NCBI RefSeq assembly: GCF_003710905.1
Contig: NZ_RHHV01000022.1
Coordinates: 1-34,091 of the forward strand
Direction: 5' to 3'
DNA length: 34,091 bases
From: Brevibacillus parabrevis
GTDB taxonomy: Bacteria > Bacillota > Bacilli > Brevibacillales > Brevibacillaceae
Each line of letters opens with the position of its first letter. Position 1 is the first letter of the stretch. The notes under the pieces are model-generated. The model was not told the origin of the DNA, searched no databases, and worked only from the letters and a program-made list of their open reading frames with translations. A program made the position numbers and the translations under genes. Below are positions 16,146 to 23,251 of this stretch, in pieces.

Positions 16146-16984
16146 TGGATCAATTTTTTCCGAAGCTGCCCCTCGATAGTTGGGTAGAAACGATTGTAGA
16201 TGGACTGGACGAACATTTGGGCTTTTTGTTCGATTTCATTTCGACATGCATTGGCGGGACGGTCGACTTTTTCAATCTGATTTTGACCGGACTGCCGTTC
16301 TGGGTGATTATCATCTTGCTTACACTGCTGGCGTATCGGGCTGGCAAGCTGTCTATCGCTCTTTTTACTTTCATTGGACTTCTTTTGATTCAAAACTTGG
16401 GTTATTGGGAGCATTCAATGGAAACACTTGCGCTGGTGCTGACAGCCGGACTCATTTCCGTCATTATCGGGATTCCCGTGGGAATCTGGTGCGCGAAAAG
16501 TGATTCCGTGCAAAAGGTCGTAACGCCGCTGCTTGATTTCATGCAGACGATGCCCGCGTTTGTGTATTTGATTCCTGCGATCTTTTTCTTCGGACTGGGG
16601 AAAGTGCCGGGCGTAATCGCTTCCGTCATTTTCGCGATGCCGCCGACGATTCGTCTGACCAATCTGGGGATTCGCCAGGTGCCGGCGGACTTGATCGAGG
16701 CTACGGAGGCGTTTGGTTCGACTTATTGGCAAAAGCTGACGAAGGTGCAACTGCCGATCGCCAAAACGACGATCATGGCAGGGATCAACCAGAGCATCAT
16801 GCTGGCGCTGTCCATGGTCGTCATCGCCTCGATGATTGGGGCGAAAGGACTGGGTGCCGACGTATACCGCGCCGTGACGCAGATCAAGATCGGGGAAGGC
16901 TTCGAAGCGGGACTTGCCATCGTCATTATGGCGATTTTGCTGGACCGCATCACGCAAGGAGTAGGAAAGAGAAAAAAAGCGTAG
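16142..16984 (+). CDS. opuAB: Glycine betaine ABC transporter permease OpuAB
   Basis: A 280-residue membrane permease with about seven helices and the BPD_transp_1 region LVLTAGLISVIIGIPVGIW ... TMPAFVYLIPAIFFFGLGKVPG. The coupling (EAA-type) loop is LIEATEAFGSTYWQKLTKVQLP. The length matches B. subtilis OpuAB. The start overlaps the opuAA stop (ATGA), and the stop lies 11 bases before opuAC. The ATPase and lipoprotein neighbours complete a three-component importer. Confidence 0.95.
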   Translation: MMDQFFPKLPLDSWVETIVDGLDEHLGFLFDFISTCIGGTVDFFNLILTGLPFWVIIILLTLLAYRAGKLSIALFTFIGLLLIQNLGYWEHSMETLALVLTAGLISVIIGIPVGIWCAKSDSVQKVVTPLLDFMQTMPAFVYLIPAIFFFGLGKVPGVIASVIFAMPPTIRLTNLGIRQVPADLIEATEAFGSTYWQKLTKVQLPIAKTTIMAGINQSIMLALSMVVIASMIGAKGLGADVYRAVTQIKIGEGFEAGLAIVIMAILLDRITQGVGKRKKA

Positions 16985-16995
16985 GAGGGGTTTTC

Positions 16996-17922
16996 ATGAA
17001 AAAAGCAACGTGGAAAGGTTTGGCTGTCGCATTGGGACTTGGATTGGTCATGGCAGGCTGCTCAAGTGCGGGCAGCTCCGAGGGTAACGGATCAACCAGC
17101 AGCAACAACGGTTCGGCTGCATCCAACGGTGTAGGCGCCGCAGTCGATCATAAAATCATCGGGATCGACCCAGGGGCAGGCTTGATGAAAGCGACCGAGA
17201 AAGTGCTCAAAGACTACGAGCTAAAAGACTGGGAGCTGGTCGAAGGCTCCAGTGCCGCGATGACGGCAGCTTTGACCCAAGCCTATAAAGACAAGAAGCC
17301 GATTATCGTGACGGGCTGGACGCCGCACTGGATGTTTTCCAAGTTTGAAATGAAATACTTGGAGGACCCAAAAGGAGTTTACGGAAAAGATGAGCAAATT
17401 CATACGGTCGTGCGGAAAGGCTTGAAGGAAGAACAGCCAAGCGCGTACGCTTTCCTCGATAAATTTTCCTGGACGCCAGCCGACATGGAGAAAGTGATGC
17501 TGGACATCGAAGGCGGCAAAAAACCGGAAGAGGCAGCAGCAGAGTGGGTGAAAGCAAACGAAGCTACTGTGAGCAAATGGGTGGAAGGCGTACAGCCAGC
17601 CAATGGTCAAAAGCTGACGCTTGCCTATGTCGCCTGGGATTCCGAGATTGCCAGCACGAATGTGGTGAAAACTGTTCTGGAGCAAAAGCTGAACTACAAA
17701 GTTGAACTGAGCCAAGTAGAAGCTGGCCCGATGTGGGTAGGCGTATCCAACGGCGATGTGGACGGCATGGTTGCAGCTTGGCTGCCAACAACACATGCTG
17801 ACTACATGGAGAAGCTCGGAAAAGACGTAGAAGACCTCGGCCCGAATCTGGAAGGAACCAAGCTGGGTCTGGCTGTTCCGACTTACATGGATATTACGTC
17901 GATTGAGGATTTGAAGAAGTAA
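16996..17922 (+). CDS. opuAC: Glycine betaine-binding lipoprotein OpuAC
   Basis: A 308-residue lipoprotein starting at the ATG after GTAGGAGGGGTTTTC. The signal peptide ends in a lipobox VMAGC (Cys22), followed by a Ser/Gly/Asn-rich linker. The order of the two lobes is the Bacillus OpuAC type: IIGIDPGAGLMKATEKVL first and LAYVAWDSEIASTNVV later, a circular permutation relative to E. coli ProX. The three cage tryptophans are recognisable as Trp108 (GWTPHWMF), Trp214 (VAWDSE) and Trp262 (AAWLPTTH), with spacing like W72/W178/W225 of B. subtilis OpuAC. It captures glycine betaine at the outer membrane face of the cell for OpuAA/AB. Confidence 0.95.
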   Translation: MKKATWKGLAVALGLGLVMAGCSSAGSSEGNGSTSSNNGSAASNGVGAAVDHKIIGIDPGAGLMKATEKVLKDYELKDWELVEGSSAAMTAALTQAYKDKKPIIVTGWTPHWMFSKFEMKYLEDPKGVYGKDEQIHTVVRKGLKEEQPSAYAFLDKFSWTPADMEKVMLDIEGGKKPEEAAAEWVKANEATVSKWVEGVQPANGQKLTLAYVAWDSEIASTNVVKTVLEQKLNYKVELSQVEAGPMWVGVSNGDVDGMVAAWLPTTHADYMEKLGKDVEDLGPNLEGTKLGLAVPTYMDITSIEDLKK

Positions 17923-17955
17923 AAAAGCGATAAAGCCAATGGCGCAACAACGAAG

Positions 17956-18004
17956 AAAGCCAGCGTCGCAGGGGGAGTCATTCCTGCGAGGTTGGCTTTT
18001 TTTA
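17956..18004 (+). terminator. Terminator of the opuA operon
   Basis: The arms AAAGCCAGCGTCGCAGG and CCTGCGAGGTTGGCTTT pair with small mismatches and are followed by a T tract. It forms the left boundary of the AT-rich azole-peptide island. Confidence 0.88.
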
Positions 18005-18058
18005 TGTAAGAAGAAAGGTGAGTTAAAAATTTGTAATTATTAATTTATTTTTCTTTTA

Positions 18059-18087
18059 TTTACAAAAAAAGATTACTTTTTTACTAT
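18059..18087 (+). promoter_or_regulatory. Promoter of the azole-peptide operon
   Basis: TTTACA (18059-18064) and TACTAT (18082-18087) are separated by exactly 17 bases in a strongly AT-rich stretch 54 bases before the precursor start codon. The predicted transcript starts near 18094. Confidence 0.6.
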
Positions 18088-18091
18088 TTAG

Positions 18092-18114
18092 TTGATGGTA
18101 TTTTTAACCATCAA
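18092..18114 (+). promoter_or_regulatory. Inverted repeat at the predicted transcription start
   Basis: TTGATGGT and ACCATCAA are separated by 7 bases, giving an 8-bp perfect stem that begins about where transcription should start. It could be a repressor operator or a 5'-end mRNA-stabilising hairpin. Confidence 0.55.
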
Positions 18115-18140
18115 TAACTTTTATTAGGGGTGAAAGAATC

Positions 18141-18338
18141 GTGGAAAAAGAAATTGTTCGCGGAGCAAACAAGGAAATCATTGGGGATGGAGGTATGTTA
18201 GGAATTTCGAAGTTTGGAGTTGGTTCAAATTTCAATACTATTCAATCTCTGACAGATAAAAATAAGGGGGGCCGATTGTGCGCTTCTTCCTCTTCTTCAA
18301 GTAGTGGTGCTGCCACTATCGGTAAAAATAACCGATAA
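18141..18338 (+). CDS. Precursor peptide of a linear azole-containing peptide (LAP/TOMM)
   Basis: A 65-residue peptide from GTG; AGGGGTG ends 8 bases upstream. A Met19 start is possible, but GGAGG lies only 1 base before it. The leader (about 1-44) is charged, contains SKFGVG (the microcin B17 leader has SEFGVV near its start, a possible McbB-binding motif) and ends in Gly43-Gly44. The core starts at Arg45 and reads LCASSSSSSSGAATIGKNNR at 46-65. That gives nine cyclisable residues: Cys47, Ser49-Ser55 and Thr59. Seven adjacent serines could form a chain of consecutive oxazoles, reminiscent of plantazolicin blocks but otherwise distinct from known cores I recall. Its place directly before the modification enzymes makes precursor identity strong; the modification pattern and cleavage site are inference. 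Confidence 0.88.
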   Translation: MEKEIVRGANKEIIGDGGMLGISKFGVGSNFNTIQSLTDKNKGGRLCASSSSSSSGAATIGKNNR

Positions 18339-18385
18339 TTCTTATTTTGCCGGGGAAGACATCGTTTCAACATGAAGTTTATTTA

Positions 18386-18445
18386 AGCCAAATTCAAAAT
18401 GGAGCTTATTGACAACAATAGTTACCCGCTATTTTGAATTTGGCT
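18386..18445 (+). promoter_or_regulatory. Perfect 15-bp intercistronic hairpin after the precursor gene
   Basis: AGCCAAATTCAAAAT (18386-18400) is repeated as its exact reverse complement at 18431-18445 around a 30-base loop. No T tract follows. It lies between the precursor and the enzyme genes, where a partial terminator or an RNase-blocking stem would raise precursor mRNA over enzyme mRNA. Confidence 0.7.
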
Positions 18446-18499
18446 ATCTACATAACTTTTAAAAGAGTAGAACAAAAAATAAAATGATGGTGAATTAAT

Positions 18500-19366
18500 A
18501 TGACTTCTAATTATCGGATCAACAGATTTCTGTGTCATTCCTTACAGAATGGAGATGTAGTAGTTCAAACTGCAAATGGAGTAATGAAGATTCATGATAA
18601 AGATCTCATTGATTTAATTCAATCGTGGGATCGAACTGGCAAGAAAGAAATTTCAGAGTCTGTGCTTGAACAAATTTTCAAAGAAGAAAAAGAGGAGGTT
18701 ATTGGTTTTCTAGCAAGCAATGGGTTAATACGTACAGTGAAAGAAAAAATGCTCCGAATAGATTCCGTTACTATTATGACCAATGATGATTTTTTAAGGT
18801 CAATATTAATGAATACATTAGTTGAAGATTTTCAAGAGAATCTGGCAATCACGTCACTTTCAGTTGATGACATGCAGCCTTGCGAGGAAAATGAATTATC
18901 CCTTGTATTTCTAAATCCCTATAACAAAAGTTTAGGAAAAAGAATCAGGGATAGACATATGGAATCAAGCAACTCTTATTTATTGATGAGTTATATATAC
19001 AACAATAAATTTTATATGGACTCGCTTTATAACCGTAATTGGGTTAATCCATGTCATTGTTGCCATATAGGTCATATTGAATCGCATATGAGAATTGGAA
19101 GTGCTGATAATTTAACTTATCAGCAAGTCATTGACATGCTGTATTCTCTGGAGGAAGACATCAAAATCGGCGTTCCTTTAACCAATAGCCAACGAGTTAT
19201 TATTGCATCATGTTTGATTAAGCGTATGCAATTACTTTTTCATGATTTTACTTACTCAAAAATTCATCATGAAGATATTAATAGAGCGATGGTCATGAAA
19301 CTGGATAATTTTAAAAAATATGAAGATACTTCGATTCATTGGGAGTTGTGTGATTGTTATGAATAA
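18500..19366 (+). CDS. mcbB: McbB-like leader-binding / E1-like subunit of azole synthetase
   Basis: A 288-residue protein. Residues 1-80 look like a winged-helix leader-binding (RRE) domain. The zinc-binding block NPCHCCHIGHIESHMR (Cys185, Cys188) and the C-terminal IHWELCDCYE (Cys284, Cys286) line up with the TPCHFCHIERW and IHWQACSC blocks of E. coli McbB as I recall it. LTNSQRVIIASCLIKRMQLLF fits the region before the second Cys pair. McbB binds the precursor leader and presents it to the YcaO cyclodehydratase and McbC oxidase. The gene overlaps the next by 8 bases with the chosen start. Overall identity to McbB is probably low, but length and motif order agree. Confidence 0.85.
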   Translation: MTSNYRINRFLCHSLQNGDVVVQTANGVMKIHDKDLIDLIQSWDRTGKKEISESVLEQIFKEEKEEVIGFLASNGLIRTVKEKMLRIDSVTIMTNDDFLRSILMNTLVEDFQENLAITSLSVDDMQPCEENELSLVFLNPYNKSLGKRIRDRHMESSNSYLLMSYIYNNKFYMDSLYNRNWVNPCHCCHIGHIESHMRIGSADNLTYQQVIDMLYSLEEDIKIGVPLTNSQRVIIASCLIKRMQLLFHDFTYSKIHHEDINRAMVMKLDNFKKYEDTSIHWELCDCYE

Positions 19367-20189
19367 CATAAGTGAAGATTTATTAGTAGAGCAGAGAAGA
19401 AAGAATGATTTTGCGAATCATTTACAAGCAGAAGTTCTCTCTAATAGTTTATTGGATCAAGTTGTTAAGATGCATCAGGAAGGATGCTGGATATCAGAAA
19501 TAATGTATGAATATGAGGAAGAGCTACTAGAGTGGATGGAATTAGTGGAATTTACAGATATTATACCGAAGTATTACGAAAAATCATTCCAATTTCAAAT
19601 TGAACAAAAAACTATTGAACGCACTAGGAGCTGCCGAACATTTAAAGAGAATTGGAACATAAATGCGGATGATTTTGGGACCATCCTTCGAGACTCATTC
19701 GGCAGATTTTCCAACACTTTAACCAAGAACTATCCTTCTGCTGGAGGCTTGTATCCGGTTTTACCGCTCGTATATGTATTTGACGAAGGTGTCTTAAAAG
19801 GGATTTCTGTTAAAGGATGCTATTTGTTTCATTCCTCGAAAAATGAACTGATTTTACTTAAAGAATACGATGAGGAACTTTTAAATTTAGTAATCAATCA
19901 AATTAACCCTTCTGACCGAAGTTTATTTTCTAAAATCGCTATTGGCTATGCCATTGATTTAAAAAGAGCTATCACCAAATACAGAAAACGAGGGTACAGA
20001 TACGCATTAATTGAAATTGGCGCAATGTGTCAGAGTTTCAGGGAGACATTAAGTAGGTTTGACAGTAGCTTAGGTGAATTTTGTTTTGCGGGGTTTAATG
20101 ACAATGCCTTGACTCATTTATCTGGCTTAAACGCAAGATTAGCGCCAGTAACATTAATTCAGTGGTTTGGTGAAAGAAATGATATTTGA
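19359..20189 (+). CDS. mcbC: McbC/SagB-type FMN-dependent azoline dehydrogenase
   Basis: From ATG 19359 the protein has 276 residues, close to McbC (272). Nitroreductase-fold motifs are the Arg-rich phosphate-binding ERTRSCRTF (about 87-95), YPSAGGLYPVLPLVYVF (125-141, a SagB hallmark) and KYRKRGYRYALIEIGAMCQ (207-225). The last contains a Lys-Tyr pair (207-208) at the position of the catalytic Lys-Tyr of McbC-type oxidases. It should oxidise azolines to aromatic azoles with FMN. A GTG at 19350 is an alternative start with GGGAG nearer to it. It overlaps the McbB-like gene upstream and YcaO-1 downstream by 11 bases, so the three are translationally coupled. Confidence 0.88.
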   Translation: MNNISEDLLVEQRRKNDFANHLQAEVLSNSLLDQVVKMHQEGCWISEIMYEYEEELLEWMELVEFTDIIPKYYEKSFQFQIEQKTIERTRSCRTFKENWNINADDFGTILRDSFGRFSNTLTKNYPSAGGLYPVLPLVYVFDEGVLKGISVKGCYLFHSSKNELILLKEYDEELLNLVINQINPSDRSLFSKIAIGYAIDLKRAITKYRKRGYRYALIEIGAMCQSFRETLSRFDSSLGEFCFAGFNDNALTHLSGLNARLAPVTLIQWFGERNDI

Positions 20190-21258
20190 TGTGTCGAAAA
20201 GAAACTTTGGTTACAAGGACTCACTCTTCAACAATAGACCAGTTTATTTAGCGACTTCAAGAATCGGAACATTCAGGAGGGAAGACGGTGGAATAGGACC
20301 AGTAGATTGTGGCGCTATTTCTCAAAGAAAAAGAAAGTCAGTTTTAAAGGCGTTTTCTGAATCAATAGAGCGCAGAGCATTAGTAATTGGAGCTAGAGGG
20401 GACGCCATTGAGGGTTTGGCAGAATCGTTTGACATAATGAATCGTAAGGTTGCAAAGATCCCTAGACGATTTACGCAACTATGCAAGGAAGATTCTATCG
20501 TTTGTGATACCACGGGTACAGCAGCACACTTTAATAGTAAGCTGGCTCAATCAAATGCAATTAAAGAATTATTAGAGAAAAATTCAACGTTTCTTTTTTG
20601 GTATGGGAGACAAGGGAAAAAAATTGATTTATCTCAACACTATTCTATATACGTTAGTCTTTTTCAAGCAGAAGGATATCAAGTACAAGCATACGTAGAA
20701 GAGACATTTAAACCATTAAAAGTAGTATTTGTTTTTGCAAAGAATGCAAATCACATTACTCCCTTTACTTTTATGACAGGAGTAGGCTCAAGTATTTCTC
20801 TTTCGAATGCTATTCACAAGGGCTTGTCAGAAGCATATTTACTAAAAAACGTTTATGATGACTATTTTTATAGATACCAACTTGAAGGGCTTGAACCGAG
20901 TTCGTACACGGCGATTGTCCTAAAAGCCCAAACTGATAGCGAATGTCTAAAACACCTTGAACTGTTCAACAAGCTGGATACTTATCAAGAAGTGGACGAA
21001 GATATCACGCTGTCTGAAGCCGAGGTAGAAACTGATCTGATTGTGAAAAATTTACCAGTTTGGGTCAAAGAGTTGCACACTACAGTTTTATATCAAACCG
21101 TAAATAAAAATCTAATTATCATTAAAGCATATTCGCCTAATCTCTATAATCATGTTGCACTGAAAACGTATATTGATCTTGATAGAGATGTGAACAGGTA
21201 TACAGTTAATTTAACTCAGGATACTTTGAATCATATACCAACGTGTCCAATATTATAA
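20179..21258 (+). CDS. YcaO-domain protein 1 (divergent McbD paralog)
   Basis: From ATG 20179 (GGTG 6 bases upstream) the product has 359 residues. YcaO ATP-binding motifs are present: KAFSESIERRAL (Glu61, Glu64, Arg65), CDTTGTAAHFNSKLAQ (109-124) and NAIKELLEKNSTFLFWY (Glu130, Glu133). The C-terminus ends NHIPTCPIL and lacks the proline-rich PxP-type tail typical of TOMM cyclodehydratases. The second site reads ELLEKN instead of the usual E-IER/Q, so ATP use may be altered. No TfuA partner is nearby, so thioamidation is not supported. It may be a second cyclodehydratase for Ser, a partner subunit, or an inactive scaffold; I cannot decide which. Confidence 0.85.
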   Translation: MIFDVSKRNFGYKDSLFNNRPVYLATSRIGTFRREDGGIGPVDCGAISQRKRKSVLKAFSESIERRALVIGARGDAIEGLAESFDIMNRKVAKIPRRFTQLCKEDSIVCDTTGTAAHFNSKLAQSNAIKELLEKNSTFLFWYGRQGKKIDLSQHYSIYVSLFQAEGYQVQAYVEETFKPLKVVFVFAKNANHITPFTFMTGVGSSISLSNAIHKGLSEAYLLKNVYDDYFYRYQLEGLEPSSYTAIVLKAQTDSECLKHLELFNKLDTYQEVDEDITLSEAEVETDLIVKNLPVWVKELHTTVLYQTVNKNLIIIKAYSPNLYNHVALKTYIDLDRDVNRYTVNLTQDTLNHIPTCPIL

Positions 21259-21270
21259 AGGAGCTTTTCC

Positions 21271-22383
21271 ATGTATTATGTAACGAATAGTCCCAATCAT
21301 GGACATGCTTTTGTGGCAAATCGAATATGGATAAACAAAGAAATATTTCAGTGCGGGTATTCCAATTGTTATGTAGATTGTGCAATACACAAAGCTGCCT
21401 ATGGAAATTCAGTGAAGAATAACAGCAGGAAAGCAATGGCTGCTGCAATTGGGGAACACCTTGAAAGGCTAGCGCTTTTTGCCCCAAGGATGAAGGCAAT
21501 TCAGGAAAATGGTAGCGCCAGCACAGAAGCCTTTAATTTAATAACTGGAGATACAATAAAAATACCTTTGGATTTTGTCATTTTAGAGTATGGCCATCCG
21601 ATTTTTAAAGATAAAGATATGCATAGCTCTTTCAGTGATACTTGTGGAGTAGCTTCACATACTTCCAGTGCTTATGCAATAGAAGCAGCATTTTTAGAAT
21701 TTATCGAAAGACAGTCGCTAATACATACATGGTTAACTAAGAAAGCAGGAAGATTACTATCATTAAAATTATTGGAAAAACAAATCGTTTGCAATATTAT
21801 ACAAATGAGCAAGACATATAAAGGAATTCAGGAGTTTTACTTGGTTGATATTTCAATAACGGATGACGTCCATGTCGTACTAGCTTTAGGTTTTGGAAAA
21901 GAGTCTTTCAGTATTGGGGCAGGGGCACATTGGAATCTGTTAGATGCGGTTAATCGAGCCATGAACGAGTATTTTCAATTTATGACTGGTTTTTGGGGAA
22001 GGGAGAACGAGGGGGAAAGTATAGACGGCGACTTGTATTATGACTTTTGTAACTCATTAAGCCCAGAGAAATTTCGAGAAGAATACGCATTCTTGACTGA
22101 TAATAAAAGGCAGCTTGAGGAGAATATTCCCTTAACGAAAACATCTCAAATAGACACGTTCATTGAAAGAGTTCAAAGAGTGGTAAATGATCTAGATATT
22201 TCTGTTTACGCAACGTGTGTTCCTGAAACAATGGAATTCAACACAAAGGTTGTTAAAGTATTCTCACCTGATTGTTATCCGCATATGAATACGGCTTTAC
22301 TTGATCCACAAAAATATCGCTTCTCCAGAAAATTTGATCGATCTATATATAAAAACTTGAACAAGCTGATTCCGTTCCCATAA
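21271..22383 (+). CDS. mcbD: YcaO-domain cyclodehydratase (McbD-like)
   Basis: A 370-residue YcaO protein; AAAGGAGC precedes the ATG by about 7 bases. Motifs are AMAAAIGEHLERLALF (Glu62, Glu65, Arg66), SDTCGVASHTSSAYAIEAAF (122-141) and LEFIERQSLIHTWL (Glu143, Glu146). The DTCG-H-S-AIE-E-E-QSL-W pattern and the FSPDCYPHMN block near the end match recalled E. coli McbD. The protein ends LIPFP, the Pro-rich tail that McbD and other azoline-forming YcaOs use for catalysis. It should be the main ATP-dependent cyclodehydratase, converting Cys/Ser/Thr of the precursor to azolines with the McbB-like protein. Confidence 0.9.
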   Translation: MYYVTNSPNHGHAFVANRIWINKEIFQCGYSNCYVDCAIHKAAYGNSVKNNSRKAMAAAIGEHLERLALFAPRMKAIQENGSASTEAFNLITGDTIKIPLDFVILEYGHPIFKDKDMHSSFSDTCGVASHTSSAYAIEAAFLEFIERQSLIHTWLTKKAGRLLSLKLLEKQIVCNIIQMSKTYKGIQEFYLVDISITDDVHVVLALGFGKESFSIGAGAHWNLLDAVNRAMNEYFQFMTGFWGRENEGESIDGDLYYDFCNSLSPEKFREEYAFLTDNKRQLEENIPLTKTSQIDTFIERVQRVVNDLDISVYATCVPETMEFNTKVVKVFSPDCYPHMNTALLDPQKYRFSRKFDRSIYKNLNKLIPFP

Positions 22384-22465
22384 GAAACACTTACATGGTT
22401 TGCTCAAGGATTCATTACGTTCAAAAATGTAAAAAAAATCAAAAAGAGAAAGGAAAAGGGACCGA

Positions 22466-23224
22466 ATGCTTAGAAAATCATACGAATTTTTTATCGTATT
22501 TATCAAGTCGATGATCGATGAAAAAATTGCGTTAGCCTGGTCGATCCTGTTGCCTCTGTTGTTGTTTTTTTCTATCAATTACAGTTGGTTTCACGCCAAG
22601 CCGGATGTTTCGAAAGCTGTTTATTACTACGCCAGCTTTTGGGCCTTCTCTGCGGTGCTGGTAGTGTTTAACGGGATTGGGCTAAGATTAACCGATTTTC
22701 GAGAATTAGGCATCCTGAAAAGTTTTGTCTTCATCTGCGGTTCAAAAGTTCCTATTATCGTGGGACTTTTACTCAGTCAAATTGTTTTTGGGCTGGTTAG
22801 TCTTGCTTTGTTTACGCTTGTTATTTCCATCGTCTTTGATTACCCTATTTTTCTTCTGTTTTTCACGGCTGTGTGTACCTATCTAGTTGTTTTACTCCCG
22901 CTGTTTATGTTGTCGCTATCAATCGCAAGCTTGTCGGTAAGAGCGTCGTCTGCCTATACGCTTGTCAATATGCTGATTTTTCCGGCGACGTATTTGGCTA
23001 TCTATCGTGGCGAGTCTACCGATTTTTTCACTACTATCCTTTACTATTTAAATCCGGTTGAATATGTGTTTCGCTTTTCCGTGTTTACCTATGATGCATT
23101 GACCAATAACCTTCACCTGAATAGTAACCACCTGTTTCTTTTGGTCATTTCGCTGGTCTACATCGCGATTGGGGTCATTGCATGGTCGAAAATAAAAATC
23201 GCTTCAACCGTAAGAAGAACCTAA
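22466..23224 (+). CDS. mcbE: ABC transporter permease for azole-peptide export (McbE-like)
   Basis: A 252-residue protein with six predicted membrane helices, among them WSILLPLLLFFSINYSWF, AFSAVLVVFNGIGLRL, VGLLLSQIVFGLVSLALF and LLVISLVYIAIGVIAW. It is an ABC-2-type exporter permease by topology and by its ATPase partner 27 bases downstream. Position and size match McbE (about 241 aa), which with McbF exports microcin B17 and adds self-protection. Base composition is less AT-rich than the upstream enzyme genes. An 82-base AT-rich gap separates it from mcbD. A strong GA-rich site (AGAAAGGAAAAGGG) precedes the ATG. Confidence 0.82.
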   Translation: MLRKSYEFFIVFIKSMIDEKIALAWSILLPLLLFFSINYSWFHAKPDVSKAVYYYASFWAFSAVLVVFNGIGLRLTDFRELGILKSFVFICGSKVPIIVGLLLSQIVFGLVSLALFTLVISIVFDYPIFLLFFTAVCTYLVVLLPLFMLSLSIASLSVRASSAYTLVNMLIFPATYLAIYRGESTDFFTTILYYLNPVEYVFRFSVFTYDALTNNLHLNSNHLFLLVISLVYIAIGVIAWSKIKIASTVRRT

Positions 23225-23251
23225 TCTAAAACAGGAAAGAGTGGAGAACAG

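Noticed and set aside
16726..16995. 90-residue N-terminal extension of opuAC
   Set aside because: It overlaps the opuAB coding region in another frame; the signal peptide and strong ribosome-binding site fix the start at 16996.
20179..21258. YcaO-1 as a thioamide-forming enzyme
   Set aside because: No TfuA-like partner or sulfur donor gene is nearby, and the surrounding genes are those of azole synthesis.
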